From CAZNNH01 sp964574335 (GTDB taxonomy: Bacteria; Acidobacteriota; Vicinamibacteria; Fen-336): a stretch of DNA of 35,808 nt. Shown here piece after piece: positions 23,505 through 30,937 of this stretch. The position numbers and the translations under genes are program-made. The notes below the pieces were generated by a model, which did no database searches, was not told the DNA's origin, and saw nothing but the letters and a program-made list of their open reading frames with translations. Each line of letters starts with the position of its first letter. The first letter of the stretch is position 1. The stretch spans positions 1 through 35,808 of the forward strand of contig CAZNNH010000051.1 of the NCBI GenBank assembly GCA_964574335.1, in the 5' to 3' direction.

Positions 23505-23923
23505 CCCGCTATTGCCTCGACACCTCGGCCTACAGCCACTTCATGAAGGGCCACGGAGAGGTGACTGCCCGAATCGACGCGGCGGCCTGGGTCGGGGTCC
23601 CAGCCGTCGTCCTGGGCGAGCTCTGGCTCGGATTTCGGTTGGGGAGCCACGCCGCCCAGAACGAGTCCGAGCTGCGGGCCTTCCTCGCGACCCCCGTCGT
23701 CGAGGTCCTGGCGGTGGACCAGGCGGTCGCCGAGATCTACGGCGAGGTCGTCGCCGCCCTACGTCGCAAGGGGACCCCGCTGCCCACCAACGACGTCTGG
23801 ATCGCGGCGACGGCGGCGCGGGCCGGCTCGCCGGTCCTGACCTTCGACGGGCGCTTCAGGATGATCGAACGCGTGGGATCGATCATCCTGGAAGACCCAG
23901 CCGCGCCTCCGGTCGTCCGCTGA
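23501..23923 (+). CDS. vapC: VapC PIN-domain toxin RNase (module 1)
   Basis: 140 aa, GTG 23501 overlapping the antitoxin stop. The PIN-domain acidic residues are all present: Asp7 in YCLDTSAYSHF, Glu40 in VLGELWLGF, Asp98 in TNDVWIAATA and Asp116 in LTFDGRFRMI. VapC toxins cleave tRNA or rRNA when freed from antitoxin. A pnkp fragment begins about 30 nt past the stop. Confidence 0.92.
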   Translation: MTRYCLDTSAYSHFMKGHGEVTARIDAAAWVGVPAVVLGELWLGFRLGSHAAQNESELRAFLATPVVEVLAVDQAVAEIYGEVVAALRRKGTPLPTNDVWIAATAARAGSPVLTFDGRFRMIERVGSIILEDPAAPPVVR

Positions 23924-23951
23924 GCCACGGCTCTCGAGCCCCGGGCCATCC

Positions 23952-24090
23952 TGGCCCCGCTACCGCCGCGGGGCGACGGGCTCGCCCTCCGGCGCCAGGG
24001 GCTCGCCCCTCAGGAATCGTTCCGGGCGCCTCGATGCCCAGGGCGAGCTCGCGGAGCGCCAGCGAGCGCCTTGGCCCTCTTGCCGCGGCT
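23952..24090 (-). pseudogene. pnkp 3'-end fragment A
   Basis: Degenerate copy of the last codons of pnkp, internally deleted. The pnkp-stop equivalent is at 23960-23962. It matches the 34220-34370 copy in CGCTAC-CGCCGCGG at the left and GCCTCGATGCCCAGGGCGAG in the middle; leftward translation gives RSLALRELALGIEA. It lies between VapC1 and the OYE gene. Confidence 0.75.
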
Positions 24091-24177
24091 CTCTTCTCGC
24101 TTCCTTTCGGTCCCAGGCTCCGGTATTCTCGATCCATCAGGAGATTCCACCCGCAACCCTGTCGCAAAGGAGCCGCT

Positions 24178-25257
24178 ATGTCCCTGCTCTACTCCGAAAC
24201 CACGCTGGGTCCGCTGAAGCTGCAGAACCACTTGGTGATGGCGCCGATGACGCGCAGCCGCGCGACCGGCAACGTGCCGAACGCGCTGATGGCCCAGTAC
24301 TACGCGCAGCGCGCGTCGGTCGGCCTCATCATCACCGAAGGCACATCGCCCTCGCCGAACGGGCTGGGGTATCCGCGCATTCCGGGGATCTTCTCGGCGG
24401 AGCAGGTGGCGGGCTGGCGGCTGGTGACCGAGGCGGCACACGGCAAGGGCGCGAAGATCTTCCTACAGCTCATGCATTGCGGGCGCATTGCACATCCGCT
24501 CAATCTGCCCGCGGGCGCGCGTGTCGTGGCGCCGTCGGCGGTGGCCGCGGCCGGCGAGATGTTCACCGACGCCGCGGGTTTGAAGGCCCACCCGGTACCG
24601 GAGGCGATGACGGATGACGACGTCCGCGCCGCGATCGACGAGATCGCGCAGGCCGCCAAGAACGGCGTGGCGGCTGGGTTCGACGGCGTCGAGCTGCATT
24701 CCGCGAACGGCTATCTGCTGGAGCAGTTCATTCGCCCGAGCTCGAACCTGCGCACGGCTCGCTACGGCGGCCCGATCGAGAACCGCGCGCGCTTCGTGCT
24801 GGAAGCGGTCGAGGCGGCGACGGGCGCCATCGGCAAGGACAAGGTCGGGATCCGGCTCTCGCCGTACGGCGTGTTCAACGACATGCCGCTGTACGACGCG
24901 ATGGAAGCCGACTACCTGTATCTCGCTCATCAGCTCGACGCGCGGGGGCTGATGTACGTCCACCTGGTGGACCACTCGTCCATGGGCGCGCCGGCGGTGC
25001 CCGATTCCATCAAGGCCGGCTTCCGTGGGGCCTTCACCCGCACGTTGATCCTCTCCGGCGGCTACGACGCCGCGCGCGCCGAGAGCGATCTCGCGGCCAA
25101 GAAGTGCGACCTCGTCGCCGTCGGCCGCCCGCTCCTCGCCAACCCGGATCTCGTTGTGCGCTGGAAGACCGGCGCGCCGCTCAACCCGCCGGACATGGGC
25201 ACGTTCTACACGCCGGGGCCGCAGGGGTACGTCGACTATCCGGAGCTGAACGGATAG
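24178..25257 (+). CDS. Old Yellow Enzyme-family FMN ene-reductase (NemA-like)
   Basis: 359 aa, ATG 24178 with AAAGGAG 5 nt upstream. It has the OYE (beta/alpha)8 barrel signature: LYSETTLGPLKLQNHLVMAP and MTRSRA at the start, the substrate-anion pair His174/Asn177 with proton-donor Tyr179 (HSANGYLLEQF), RYGGPIENRARF, and the C-terminal phosphate-binding VAVGRPLLANPDL. These enzymes reduce activated C=C bonds, nitro compounds or electrophiles with NAD(P)H. The gene is a single-gene unit between pnkp fragments A and B, and its codon choice looks less extreme than that of neighbours, which suggests separate arrival. Confidence 0.92.
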   Translation: MSLLYSETTLGPLKLQNHLVMAPMTRSRATGNVPNALMAQYYAQRASVGLIITEGTSPSPNGLGYPRIPGIFSAEQVAGWRLVTEAAHGKGAKIFLQLMHCGRIAHPLNLPAGARVVAPSAVAAAGEMFTDAAGLKAHPVPEAMTDDDVRAAIDEIAQAAKNGVAAGFDGVELHSANGYLLEQFIRPSSNLRTARYGGPIENRARFVLEAVEAATGAIGKDKVGIRLSPYGVFNDMPLYDAMEADYLYLAHQLDARGLMYVHLVDHSSMGAPAVPDSIKAGFRGAFTRTLILSGGYDAARAESDLAAKKCDLVAVGRPLLANPDLVVRWKTGAPLNPPDMGTFYTPGPQGYVDYPELNG

Positions 25258-25308
25258 AGATCGGTGCCGCTCCGGACCTGACGGCCCGGGCGGCCGTCTT
25301 TCGCCCGC

Positions 25309-25427
25309 CATAGTTGCGGGTCGACGGGCTCGCTCTCCAGCGCCGGGACGCCGAAGACGCACTCGAGGACGCGGCGCTGGGGCCTGCGCCTGACGAAGCG
25401 CTCCAGGCCTCGATGCCCAGGGCGAGC
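25309..25427 (-). pseudogene. pnkp 3'-end fragment B
   Basis: Leftward translation ends FVRRRPQRRVLECVFGVPAL and ESEPVDPQL, the Pnkp C-terminus, but the stop has become TGG and the frame reads on. The other end shows QLALGIEA. It sits between the OYE stop and the VapBC2 operator. Confidence 0.85.
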
Positions 25428-25455
25428 TGACGGCCAGACGCCCCCGCAGCCCTGT

Positions 25456-25475
25456 GATCTATACTGATATAGATC
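25456..25475. promoter_or_regulatory. VapBC2 operator palindrome
   Basis: A perfect dyad GATCTATA-ctga-TATAGATC overlaps a TATACT -10 (25460-25465). A strong Shine-Dalgarno AAGGAGGT (25476-25483) follows directly and then ATG 25489. Confidence 0.7.
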
Positions 25476-25488
25476 AAGGAGGTCGGCC

Positions 25489-25734
25489 ATGGCCACCACC
25501 GCCAAGCTGTTTCGCAATGGGAGGAGCCAAGCAGTCCGGCTTCCCAAGGAGTTCCGTTTCGAGGGAGATGAGGTCTCCATCCGTCGCGAGGGTGAGAGCG
25601 TGGTCCTCGAGCCGGTCAAGCGACGCGAGTGGCCCAAGGGCTACTGGCGGAGATGGGGTCGCGCGAGCCGAGACCTCGAGGTGCCCGAGCCGTTGCCCTC
25701 CGATGGCGACAGGATCGACCTGGACGACAGATGA
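25489..25734 (+). CDS. vapB: AbrB/SpoVT-type VapB (VagC) antitoxin
   Basis: 81 aa, ATG 25489 with a perfect AAGGAGGT at 5 nt. The N-terminal swapped-hairpin DNA-binding domain reads AKLFRNGRSQAVRLPKEFRF, EGDEVSIRREGESVVLEPV, the classic VagC/VapB pattern. The C-terminal tail (EPLPSDGDRIDLDDR) is acidic and would neutralise VapC. It overlaps VapC2 by 4 nt (ATGA). Autorepression through the GATCTATA palindrome is likely. Confidence 0.9.
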   Translation: MATTAKLFRNGRSQAVRLPKEFRFEGDEVSIRREGESVVLEPVKRREWPKGYWRRWGRASRDLEVPEPLPSDGDRIDLDDR

Positions 25735-26126
25735 AGGTCGTCCTGGACACGAACACCTGCATCTACGCCCTCAAGCTCCGCGGGCGCGTGGCCGAGCGGC
25801 TGCGCGAGCATTCTCCCGACGAGATCACGGTCACGATCGTCACGGTGGCCGAGCTGTGGTTCGGCGCCCGCAGGAGCGCGCGGCCACGAGCCACCCGCCG
25901 CGAGATCGATGCGTTCCTGGAGCCCCTCGAGATCCTTCCGTTCGACCGGGCCGCGGCCGACGCCTACGCGGAGCTCAGGCTCGCCCTGGAACGCTCGGGC
26001 CGGCCGATCGGCGAGCGCGATCTCCTCATCGCCTCGATCGCCCGGGCCCGCAACCTGGCCGTGGTCACGCACAACGTGTCCGAGTTCGGCCGCGTGCCGG
26101 ACCTGGTTACCGAAGACTGGCTCTAG
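25731..26126 (+). CDS. vapC: VapC PIN-domain toxin RNase (module 2)
   Basis: 131 aa. Acidic PIN residues: Asp6 in VVLDTNTCIYAL, Glu41 in VAELWFGARRS, Asp97 in GERDLLIASIA and, at the last position, Asn115/Glu118 in THNVSEFGRV, typical of VapC proteins close to MvpA/FitB. It should cleave structured RNA such as initiator tRNA. It is the second gene of the AbrB-type VapBC and is followed by a 98-aa gene after 32 nt. Confidence 0.92.
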   Translation: MKVVLDTNTCIYALKLRGRVAERLREHSPDEITVTIVTVAELWFGARRSARPRATRREIDAFLEPLEILPFDRAAADAYAELRLALERSGRPIGERDLLIASIARARNLAVVTHNVSEFGRVPDLVTEDWL

Positions 26127-26158
26127 GCGTCGGGACATCGGATAGGGGAGATCGTGAC

Positions 26159-26455
26159 GTGGACAGCCCCCTGAGCCTCGCCATCCCGGACCTCTGGGCC
26201 CTGGTCAACGAGTGCCTGATCCGGGCTGGGAAGGCCTGGGGCGCATCGGCGGTATGGCGCGTCGCGAACCAGGGCGGCACCTATCTCGCGATCACGGCCG
26301 CCGACGTCTGGGAGGCGTACCGCTCGACGCTCGACGCCGCTGATCGGCTCGGCAGAGCGGTCGACGTGAAGGCGGGCGTCCGCGCGATGGTCGCCGTCGA
26401 GGGCGCGGGCGAGCGCTTCGTCACCAAGGTGCTCGGCCGCGAGCTTGAACTGTGA
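26159..26455 (+). CDS. Unrecognised 98-aa protein ahead of a P-loop NTPase
   Basis: GTG 26159 follows GGGGAG by about 9 nt. The protein is globular-looking without membrane segments: IPDLWALVNECLIRAGKAWG, YLAITAADVWEAYRSTLDAA, VKAGVRAMVAVEGAGERFVT. It overlaps the next gene by 4 nt (GTGA), so the two are translationally coupled. I know no family for it. The start is uncertain by a few codons because another GTG lies 5 nt upstream out of frame. Confidence 0.6.
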   Translation: MDSPLSLAIPDLWALVNECLIRAGKAWGASAVWRVANQGGTYLAITAADVWEAYRSTLDAADRLGRAVDVKAGVRAMVAVEGAGERFVTKVLGRELEL

Positions 26456-27306
26456 GGGAGCGCTCGCTCGTCCATGTCGCCGGTCCGGGCGGAGCCGGCA
26501 AGACGACCTTCGTCGAGCGGTTGCTCGACGCCGAGGTCGCGTTCGCGATCTGCGTTCGTGCGGAGCGTGACGGGAGGCTGCGGAAGGAACAGGAGTCCGC
26601 GCCCAGGCGCCACCCCGAGCTTCGCCGCTACCGTGACGCCGGGGCGAGCGCCGTTGCGCTCTACCGCTTCGCCAAGCCGGACACCGACGCGTTCTTCACG
26701 AGCGGCGTCATGCAGGACTACTCGGAGGCCGTGTTCATCGAGGGTGACTGCCCCATCGAGCTCGTGGACCTCTCGGTGTTCGTCGCGCCGCCCACCCCTG
26801 TCGGTGGATCGCTCCTCGAGCGCGTGACTCGCGACCACGCCGCCGCTCACCAGGCCTCGATCGAGCAGATCGAGCAGGCGCTCGAGAGCGCCGACGGGAC
26901 GGCACGTCTTCTTGCCGCGGGCCTTGGTAGACCGCTACTCGCCCGTCCCGAGCTGCTGGAAGGTCTGCGTCGCTCGATGAAGGCCAAGCTCGCGGAAGTC
27001 CGCGGTGCGCCGCGGCCCGCGCCAACCGAGCACTGGGCACTCGTGGAGGGCTACGCCGGGATCGAACGCGCCCACCTCGTCATCGTCAACGTGCACTCCG
27101 AAGCCGACCGCGGAAGGGCCGAGCGCCTCCTCGAGGATCTCGCAAGGATCCGCCAGGACGACCATGTCTATCGCGACGTAGTCGGCTTCCGCGGGAGCAA
27201 GGTGCCCGTCACGGCGGTGGTCGCCGAGCTGTCGGATCCGAAGGACCCGGGTCTGAAGAAGGCCCTGGCCCGCGTCAGGCGAGCGGCGAGGCGGAGGCAG
27301 CCGTGA
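26452..27306 (+). CDS. P-loop NTPase (MobB/GTPase-like), function unknown
   Basis: 284 aa, GTG 26452 overlapping the upstream stop. Walker A is complete at residues 11-19 (GPGGAGKTT, then FVERLLDAEV); a possible Walker B or acidic strand is AVFIEGDCPIELVDLSVFV. The fold at the N-terminus resembles MobB-type or small G3E-like GTPases that hold a nucleotide while acting on a partner. The C-terminal half is helical and charged, ending ARVRRAARRRQP. It is coupled with the 98-aa protein and lies between VapBC2 and pnkp fragment C. It could be an undescribed two-gene system or a housekeeping pair; the sequence does not decide. Confidence 0.68.
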   Translation: MRERSLVHVAGPGGAGKTTFVERLLDAEVAFAICVRAERDGRLRKEQESAPRRHPELRRYRDAGASAVALYRFAKPDTDAFFTSGVMQDYSEAVFIEGDCPIELVDLSVFVAPPTPVGGSLLERVTRDHAAAHQASIEQIEQALESADGTARLLAAGLGRPLLARPELLEGLRRSMKAKLAEVRGAPRPAPTEHWALVEGYAGIERAHLVIVNVHSEADRGRAERLLEDLARIRQDDHVYRDVVGFRGSKVPVTAVVAELSDPKDPGLKKALARVRRAARRRQP

Positions 27307-27389
27307 ACGGATCCGTGGCGCGGCGCTCCGGCTGTCCTGAGCCCGCTTCGCGCTTGCCTCTACCGGGTGACGGTCCGGCCTCGCTGGCC

Positions 27390-27515
27390 GTGCGGCACAT
27401 CTACGACCCGCTACCGTGTGGCCAGCAACAGCTCCGGATCGGCGCAACAGACCCCGGCCAACGTTTGGATGGTCCGGGTGTGGCCGCTGGAGATCGTCTC
27501 GGCGAGCGCGAGGAG
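27390..27515 (-). pseudogene. pnkp internal fragment C
   Basis: Leftwards it encodes TLAGVCCADPELLLAT, matching TLAGVCSADPELLLAT of the 34.2-35.0 kb copy. It is more diverged than the other fragments. It lies between the P-loop NTPase and the TIGR04255 cassette. Confidence 0.8.
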
Positions 27516-27588
27516 CAGAAGTTGCCTGGTAGAATCTCGTGGACCACTCGCCCCGGCAGCCAAGCGCAGTGAAGTAGGTGTCGCTGGC

Positions 27589-28335
27589 ATGACCTCTCTG
27601 AAGCTCGACAACCCACCCATCGTCGAAGCCGTGCTCGATCTCGAGTGCGACATGGCGCCGGGTTGGGATCTGGCCAGCATCGAGGATCGAGCGCGGGAGG
27701 TGTTCGCCGATCGCTATCCCAAGTGCAGGGCCCAGATTCTTCACGAAGCCAAGGTCCGGGCCCCCGGGGGCCCGGAACCGAAGCTGTCTGTCCGCCGAGG
27801 TTTGCGGGCGTTCCAGTTTCTCGAGCCAGACGAGAAGCAGCTCGTGCAGGCAAGGGTGTCGGGCTTCTCGTTCAACCGGCTGGCGCCGTACACGTCGCTG
27901 GACGACTATCTGCCGGAGATCGAGCGTACCTGGGACCTCTTCCGCGAGATCACCTCGCCGGTGCAGGTCAAGACCGTCCGGCTTCGCTACATCAATCGGA
28001 TTGTTCTTCCGCTGAAGGAGGGCTCGGTCGACCTCGACGAGTACCTCGCCATCGCGCCGCGTCTGCCCGACGAGGAAGGCCTGCGGTTTGCCGGCTTCGT
28101 CGATCAGCACCTGATGGTCGAAGCGGCGACAGGCCACCGGGTGGATGTCACCCTGGCGACGCAGCCGGAGCAGGGCAGCCAGCTTCCGATCGTCCTCGAC
28201 ATTCGAGCCGTGGCAGACGTGGCAACCGATCCTGGGGACTGGACGCCGATCGCCGGCCGGATCGAGGCGCTGCGCGGATTGAAGAACCGGGTCTTCCGGC
28301 GTACGCTGAAGGAACGATGTCTCAAGCTCTTCTGA
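27589..28335 (+). CDS. TIGR04255-family protein
   Basis: 248 aa from ATG 27589. The N-terminus LDNPPIVEAVLDLECDMAPG, the middle VSGFSFNRLAPYTSLDDYLP and VRLRYINRIVLPL are typical of the sporadically distributed TIGR04255 family, whose function is unknown; members often stand in variable, defence-rich regions. No membrane helix or catalytic motif is visible. It overlaps the second gene by 19 nt, so the three rightward genes 27589-29232 form one unit. A TAGAAT box at 27530-27535 could be its -10. Confidence 0.82.
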   Translation: MTSLKLDNPPIVEAVLDLECDMAPGWDLASIEDRAREVFADRYPKCRAQILHEAKVRAPGGPEPKLSVRRGLRAFQFLEPDEKQLVQARVSGFSFNRLAPYTSLDDYLPEIERTWDLFREITSPVQVKTVRLRYINRIVLPLKEGSVDLDEYLAIAPRLPDEEGLRFAGFVDQHLMVEAATGHRVDVTLATQPEQGSQLPIVLDIRAVADVATDPGDWTPIAGRIEALRGLKNRVFRRTLKERCLKLF

Positions 28336-28847
28336 CCCCCGAACACCACAAGGACTTCCTGGCGGCTGGACGGGACAGTGCCGTCTCCGATGAGTCGAAG
28401 GTGACCCACGATGCCCTGAGCGCGCTCCGGCGGTCCGAGGAGGCCAGCCAGGCCCTCTTCGGGAAGAAGGCCACCGCCATCTCGGAGATATGGAGCTTGG
28501 TCAACGACAGTGCGGAGCCGGACTGGGACTCTGCTGGCGCCGATCCGGTGGAACGCCTGGCTGCTTTCAGGGCTGTGGAAGTGATTCGGGCGTTGCCTTC
28601 GACCGTCCCCTTGCCGGAGGTCGCGGGCGAACCCGACGGGTCCATCTCCTTGGATTGGATCCTCTCGCGCAACCAGCTCTTCTCTCTGAGTATCGGAGTG
28701 GGAGACCGCCTTGCGTACGCCTGGCTGGACGGTTCGAACCGAGGGCATGGAGTCGACCGCTTCGACGGCGTGACGGTTCCCGCGCGGATCCTTCAGGGAA
28801 TCCACGAGATCCTGAGGCATGGCCACGCTCCCGTCGGGCCTTCCTGA
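28317..28847 (+). CDS. Unrecognised 176-aa protein, second gene of TIGR04255 cassette
   Basis: ATG 28317, overlapping the end of the TIGR04255 gene by 19 nt. A helical N-terminal half (LLTPEHHKDFLAAGRDSAVS, EEASQALFGKKATAISEIWS) is followed by ISLDWILSRNQLFSLSIGVG and DRLAYAWLDGSNRGHG, which read as a small beta sheet. It ends in ILQGIHEILRHGHAPVGPS. No signal peptide or membrane segment. The SLDWILS...LSIG...AYAW pattern is common in small proteins next to TIGR04255 genes, from memory; I have no functional name. Confidence 0.75.
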   Translation: MSQALLTPEHHKDFLAAGRDSAVSDESKVTHDALSALRRSEEASQALFGKKATAISEIWSLVNDSAEPDWDSAGADPVERLAAFRAVEVIRALPSTVPLPEVAGEPDGSISLDWILSRNQLFSLSIGVGDRLAYAWLDGSNRGHGVDRFDGVTVPARILQGIHEILRHGHAPVGPS

Positions 28848-29232
28848 AACCGTCAGCGACGACGAAGACCTGGCTCGCTTCCTGACGTCGTCAGGCCACC
28901 TGAGCGCTAGCACCGCCAAGCCGGCGGCCTTCCTTCCCAGCCCCAAGGATCGGGAGACATCCGTCTTCCGGCATGGCCCGGAGCCACGTTCCGGCTTGTG
29001 GGCTATCGGGCAGTCGGTCGTGGCGGGTGGGGATCGGAGCCTGAAGGGCGCCGCGATCCTGAAGGCGCGCCACGTGCGGGAGGCAGAGCTGGAGGTTCGC
29101 TCCAGCGAGCCGCCGCCGAGGCACGCAGCGATCGTGGACTGGCCGTGGCTGGCCGACCCCGAGCTGCAGAAGGCCCAGCAGAAGGAACGGGCGGCTCTTC
29201 TGGCCCAGCGTTCGGTGCTGATCCGGGCTTGA
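28819..29232 (+). CDS. Unrecognised 137-aa protein, third gene of TIGR04255 cassette
   Basis: ATG 28819 lies within the last 29 nt of the previous gene. The protein begins with DEDLARFLTSSGHLSASTAK and PAAFLPSPKDRETSVFRHGP, then a middle helix (AAILKARHVREAELEVRSSE) and PPPRHAAIVDWPWLADPELQ, ending in a charged helix (QKAQQKERAALLAQRS). It is soluble. The first 40 residues look like a compact recognition domain. Family unknown; overlapping reading frames indicate coordinated production with the two upstream proteins. Confidence 0.72.
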   Translation: MATLPSGLPETVSDDEDLARFLTSSGHLSASTAKPAAFLPSPKDRETSVFRHGPEPRSGLWAIGQSVVAGGDRSLKGAAILKARHVREAELEVRSSEPPPRHAAIVDWPWLADPELQKAQQKERAALLAQRSVLIRA

Positions 29233-29289
29233 CGGCCCGCCAACCGTCTCGCCCAGCTACAGAGCACCCCCTCTCCTGGCCGACAGCGA

Positions 29290-29750
29290 GAAGCAGCAGA
29301 AGACCCTGGAGCCCCAGCCGTCCGCTTCACGGCGCCGCGGAGCTCGTCCGGTGTGATGAGACCGGTGGCGATGGCGCGCTCGGTTGCCTCGATGACGACG
29401 CTGGGGTCGCCTCCGATGTCCGCAGCGTCGACGATGGTCCTGGCCGGAGACGTGATCTCCGCATCGAATCGCTGGGCGACCTCCTCACGCCCGAGCGGAA
29501 CGCCCGTGGTGCGCAGCCTGACGCCCGGTGGGCTCTTGGAGCCGCGAGGCCGGTGTTTGCGCGGCAGCGTGAGGTGGATCTCGAAGGCGCGAGAGGGCGC
29601 GAGATCGTACAGGACCAGCGCGGTTTCGTGGGACACCACCGCGCGGTGCCGGGCGAACCTGAGCCACGCCCCGACGATGTCCTCGTGCGGGCCGGCGGAC
29701 GCGCCGGCGAGGCGATAGAAGCCCCGGCTGACCCGCTCGAAGCGCCCGGC
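29290..29750 (-). pseudogene. AbiEi-type antitoxin lacking its N-terminal HTH, fused to Pnkp sequence
   Basis: Leftwards, the natural AbiEi core is clear: ERVSRGFYRLAGA, ARHRAVVSHETALVLYDLA, IHLTLPRKHRPRG, PPGVRLRTTGVPLG, ITSPARTIVDAADIGG, then RAIATGLITPDELRGAV. The N-terminal winged helix (about 40 residues) is missing and is replaced in frame by Pnkp sequence (30047-29751). The frame has no stop until 28104, but composition becomes unnatural at about 29290, so the true 3' end is lost too. No AbiEii partner follows. Non-functional as DNA-binding antitoxin, unless the fusion is translated for some other role. Confidence 0.75.
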
Positions 29751-30047
29751 GGCGAAGCGGCTCATCACCTCCAGGGCCGGGATGGCGTTCTCCTCGCGGA
29801 TGGTGACGTTGTGGTGCAGGCGGGTCGAGACGATGCGCTTGCCGAGGACGTCCTCGACGCCGAGCAGGTCGTCCTGGGCCTGCTGAGCGGTGAGCCGGGG
29901 CGCCTGCGCCTCGGCCGCGAGGAACGGCTTGGCCGGCGCAAAGTAGGTCGAAGTCGCCGGGACCGACACCAGCTCGCGCTCGGGGTAGCGGAGCGCGGTC
30001 AGCCGGCCGCCGAAGACGCAGCCGGTGTCGATGCAGATAGACCCCAT
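29751..30047 (-). pseudogene. pnkp fragment F: phosphatase end and linker, in frame with AbiEi
   Basis: Starts at ATG 30047; a stop in frame lies just upstream. Encodes SICIDTGCVFGGRLTALRYP, ERELVSVPA, then EDVLGKRIVSTRLHHNVTIR and EENAIPALEVMSRFA. This is the end of the calcineurin-type phosphatase domain and the link into the ligase domain of bacterial Pnkp. After EVMSRFA the Pnkp sequence (normally DPRW...) is replaced by AbiEi. It is a different part of pnkp from the other fragments. Confidence 0.88.
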
Positions 30048-30142
30048 GGCCCGCCCCCGGGACTCGGCGGCTCAGTTGTGGCGCACAGGCAGGCCAAGAT
30101 CGTCTTCTCTGACCCAAGAACAGGGGCCACGAGGCCGCCTGC

Positions 30143-30937
30143 CTATCGCCGTCTCAGGCACTGGAAGCCAGCCAGGAACGCCTCGATCCGGGCGAGCAGC
30201 TCTTCAGGGTCGCGTCGCCACGAGAGGGGTCCCAGGGACGCCATCCGTCCTTGCGTTCCCAACGCATGCCGCTCGTCGCGCACCCGTGACACGAACTCCT
30301 CGACGGCCTCTCGCTCGGTGTCGTCCACCATCTGCGACAGGTCGAGACCCAGGAGGTAGGAGCTGGCGTGCTCGAAGGAGACCTCGGCATCGAAGACCTC
30401 CGGGGCGAAGCGCCGAGTTTCCTCAGGCGGGACGTAGCCCTCCAGGACATGGGCGAGGTCGTGGAGGTCGCGCTCGCGTTCGGCGGGGCGATCCAGGTAC
30501 GAGACCATCTTGAGGAGCGCGATCACAGGTACCGGCGCCACAGGGAACCAGAGCCCCGGATGGACCTCCAAGGGTTCTCCGGTGGCGAGCGCAAGTCGGA
30601 GCCCGGCGAGGCTCATCCGCGCACCGGTCCCGGGCCAGACGATCTCGCCCGCCTCCAGGTGAGAGGGGCCGGCGGGCAAGACATCGACTCGGACACCGGC
30701 GGGCGAGAGCCATCCGTGCTCGCTCCGCGTTTGCCTTCTCCAGCCTTCGAGGCGCTGCAGGCCAGGCGCAATCTCGTCGAGCGACACCGAGACGGCGACG
30801 TCGAGATCGGCGGTCTGGCGGGGAAGGTCGATCTGGCAGGCGAGGGCGCTGGCCTCGATCAGGCAGAAGCGGGTCTCCCTCCAGAGGGCCGCCAGGTGTC
30901 GAAGGGCGCGGGCCTGATCCTCGGTGAGATAGCTCAC
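30143..30937 (-). CDS. AbiEii-type nucleotidyltransferase toxin
   Basis: 264 aa, GTG 30937 overlapping the upstream antitoxin stop by 4 nt (GTGA). Nucleotidyltransferase signature: FCLIEASALACQI (helix in place of the GG-motif helix), DxD at Asp44 and Asp46 (TADLDVAVSV), third acid Asp85 in GVRVDVLPAG, and the C-terminal RERDLHDLAHVLEGY helix. The canonical GG is replaced by EAS, which is unusual and could weaken nucleotide binding. AbiEii/MenT-type toxins add nucleotides to tRNA acceptor ends. Its partner is the AbiEi-type gene directly upstream. Confidence 0.8.
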   Translation of the reverse strand: MSYLTEDQARALRHLAALWRETRFCLIEASALACQIDLPRQTADLDVAVSVSLDEIAPGLQRLEGWRRQTRSEHGWLSPAGVRVDVLPAGPSHLEAGEIVWPGTGARMSLAGLRLALATGEPLEVHPGLWFPVAPVPVIALLKMVSYLDRPAERERDLHDLAHVLEGYVPPEETRRFAPEVFDAEVSFEHASSYLLGLDLSQMVDDTEREAVEEFVSRVRDERHALGTQGRMASLGPLSWRRDPEELLARIEAFLAGFQCLRRR

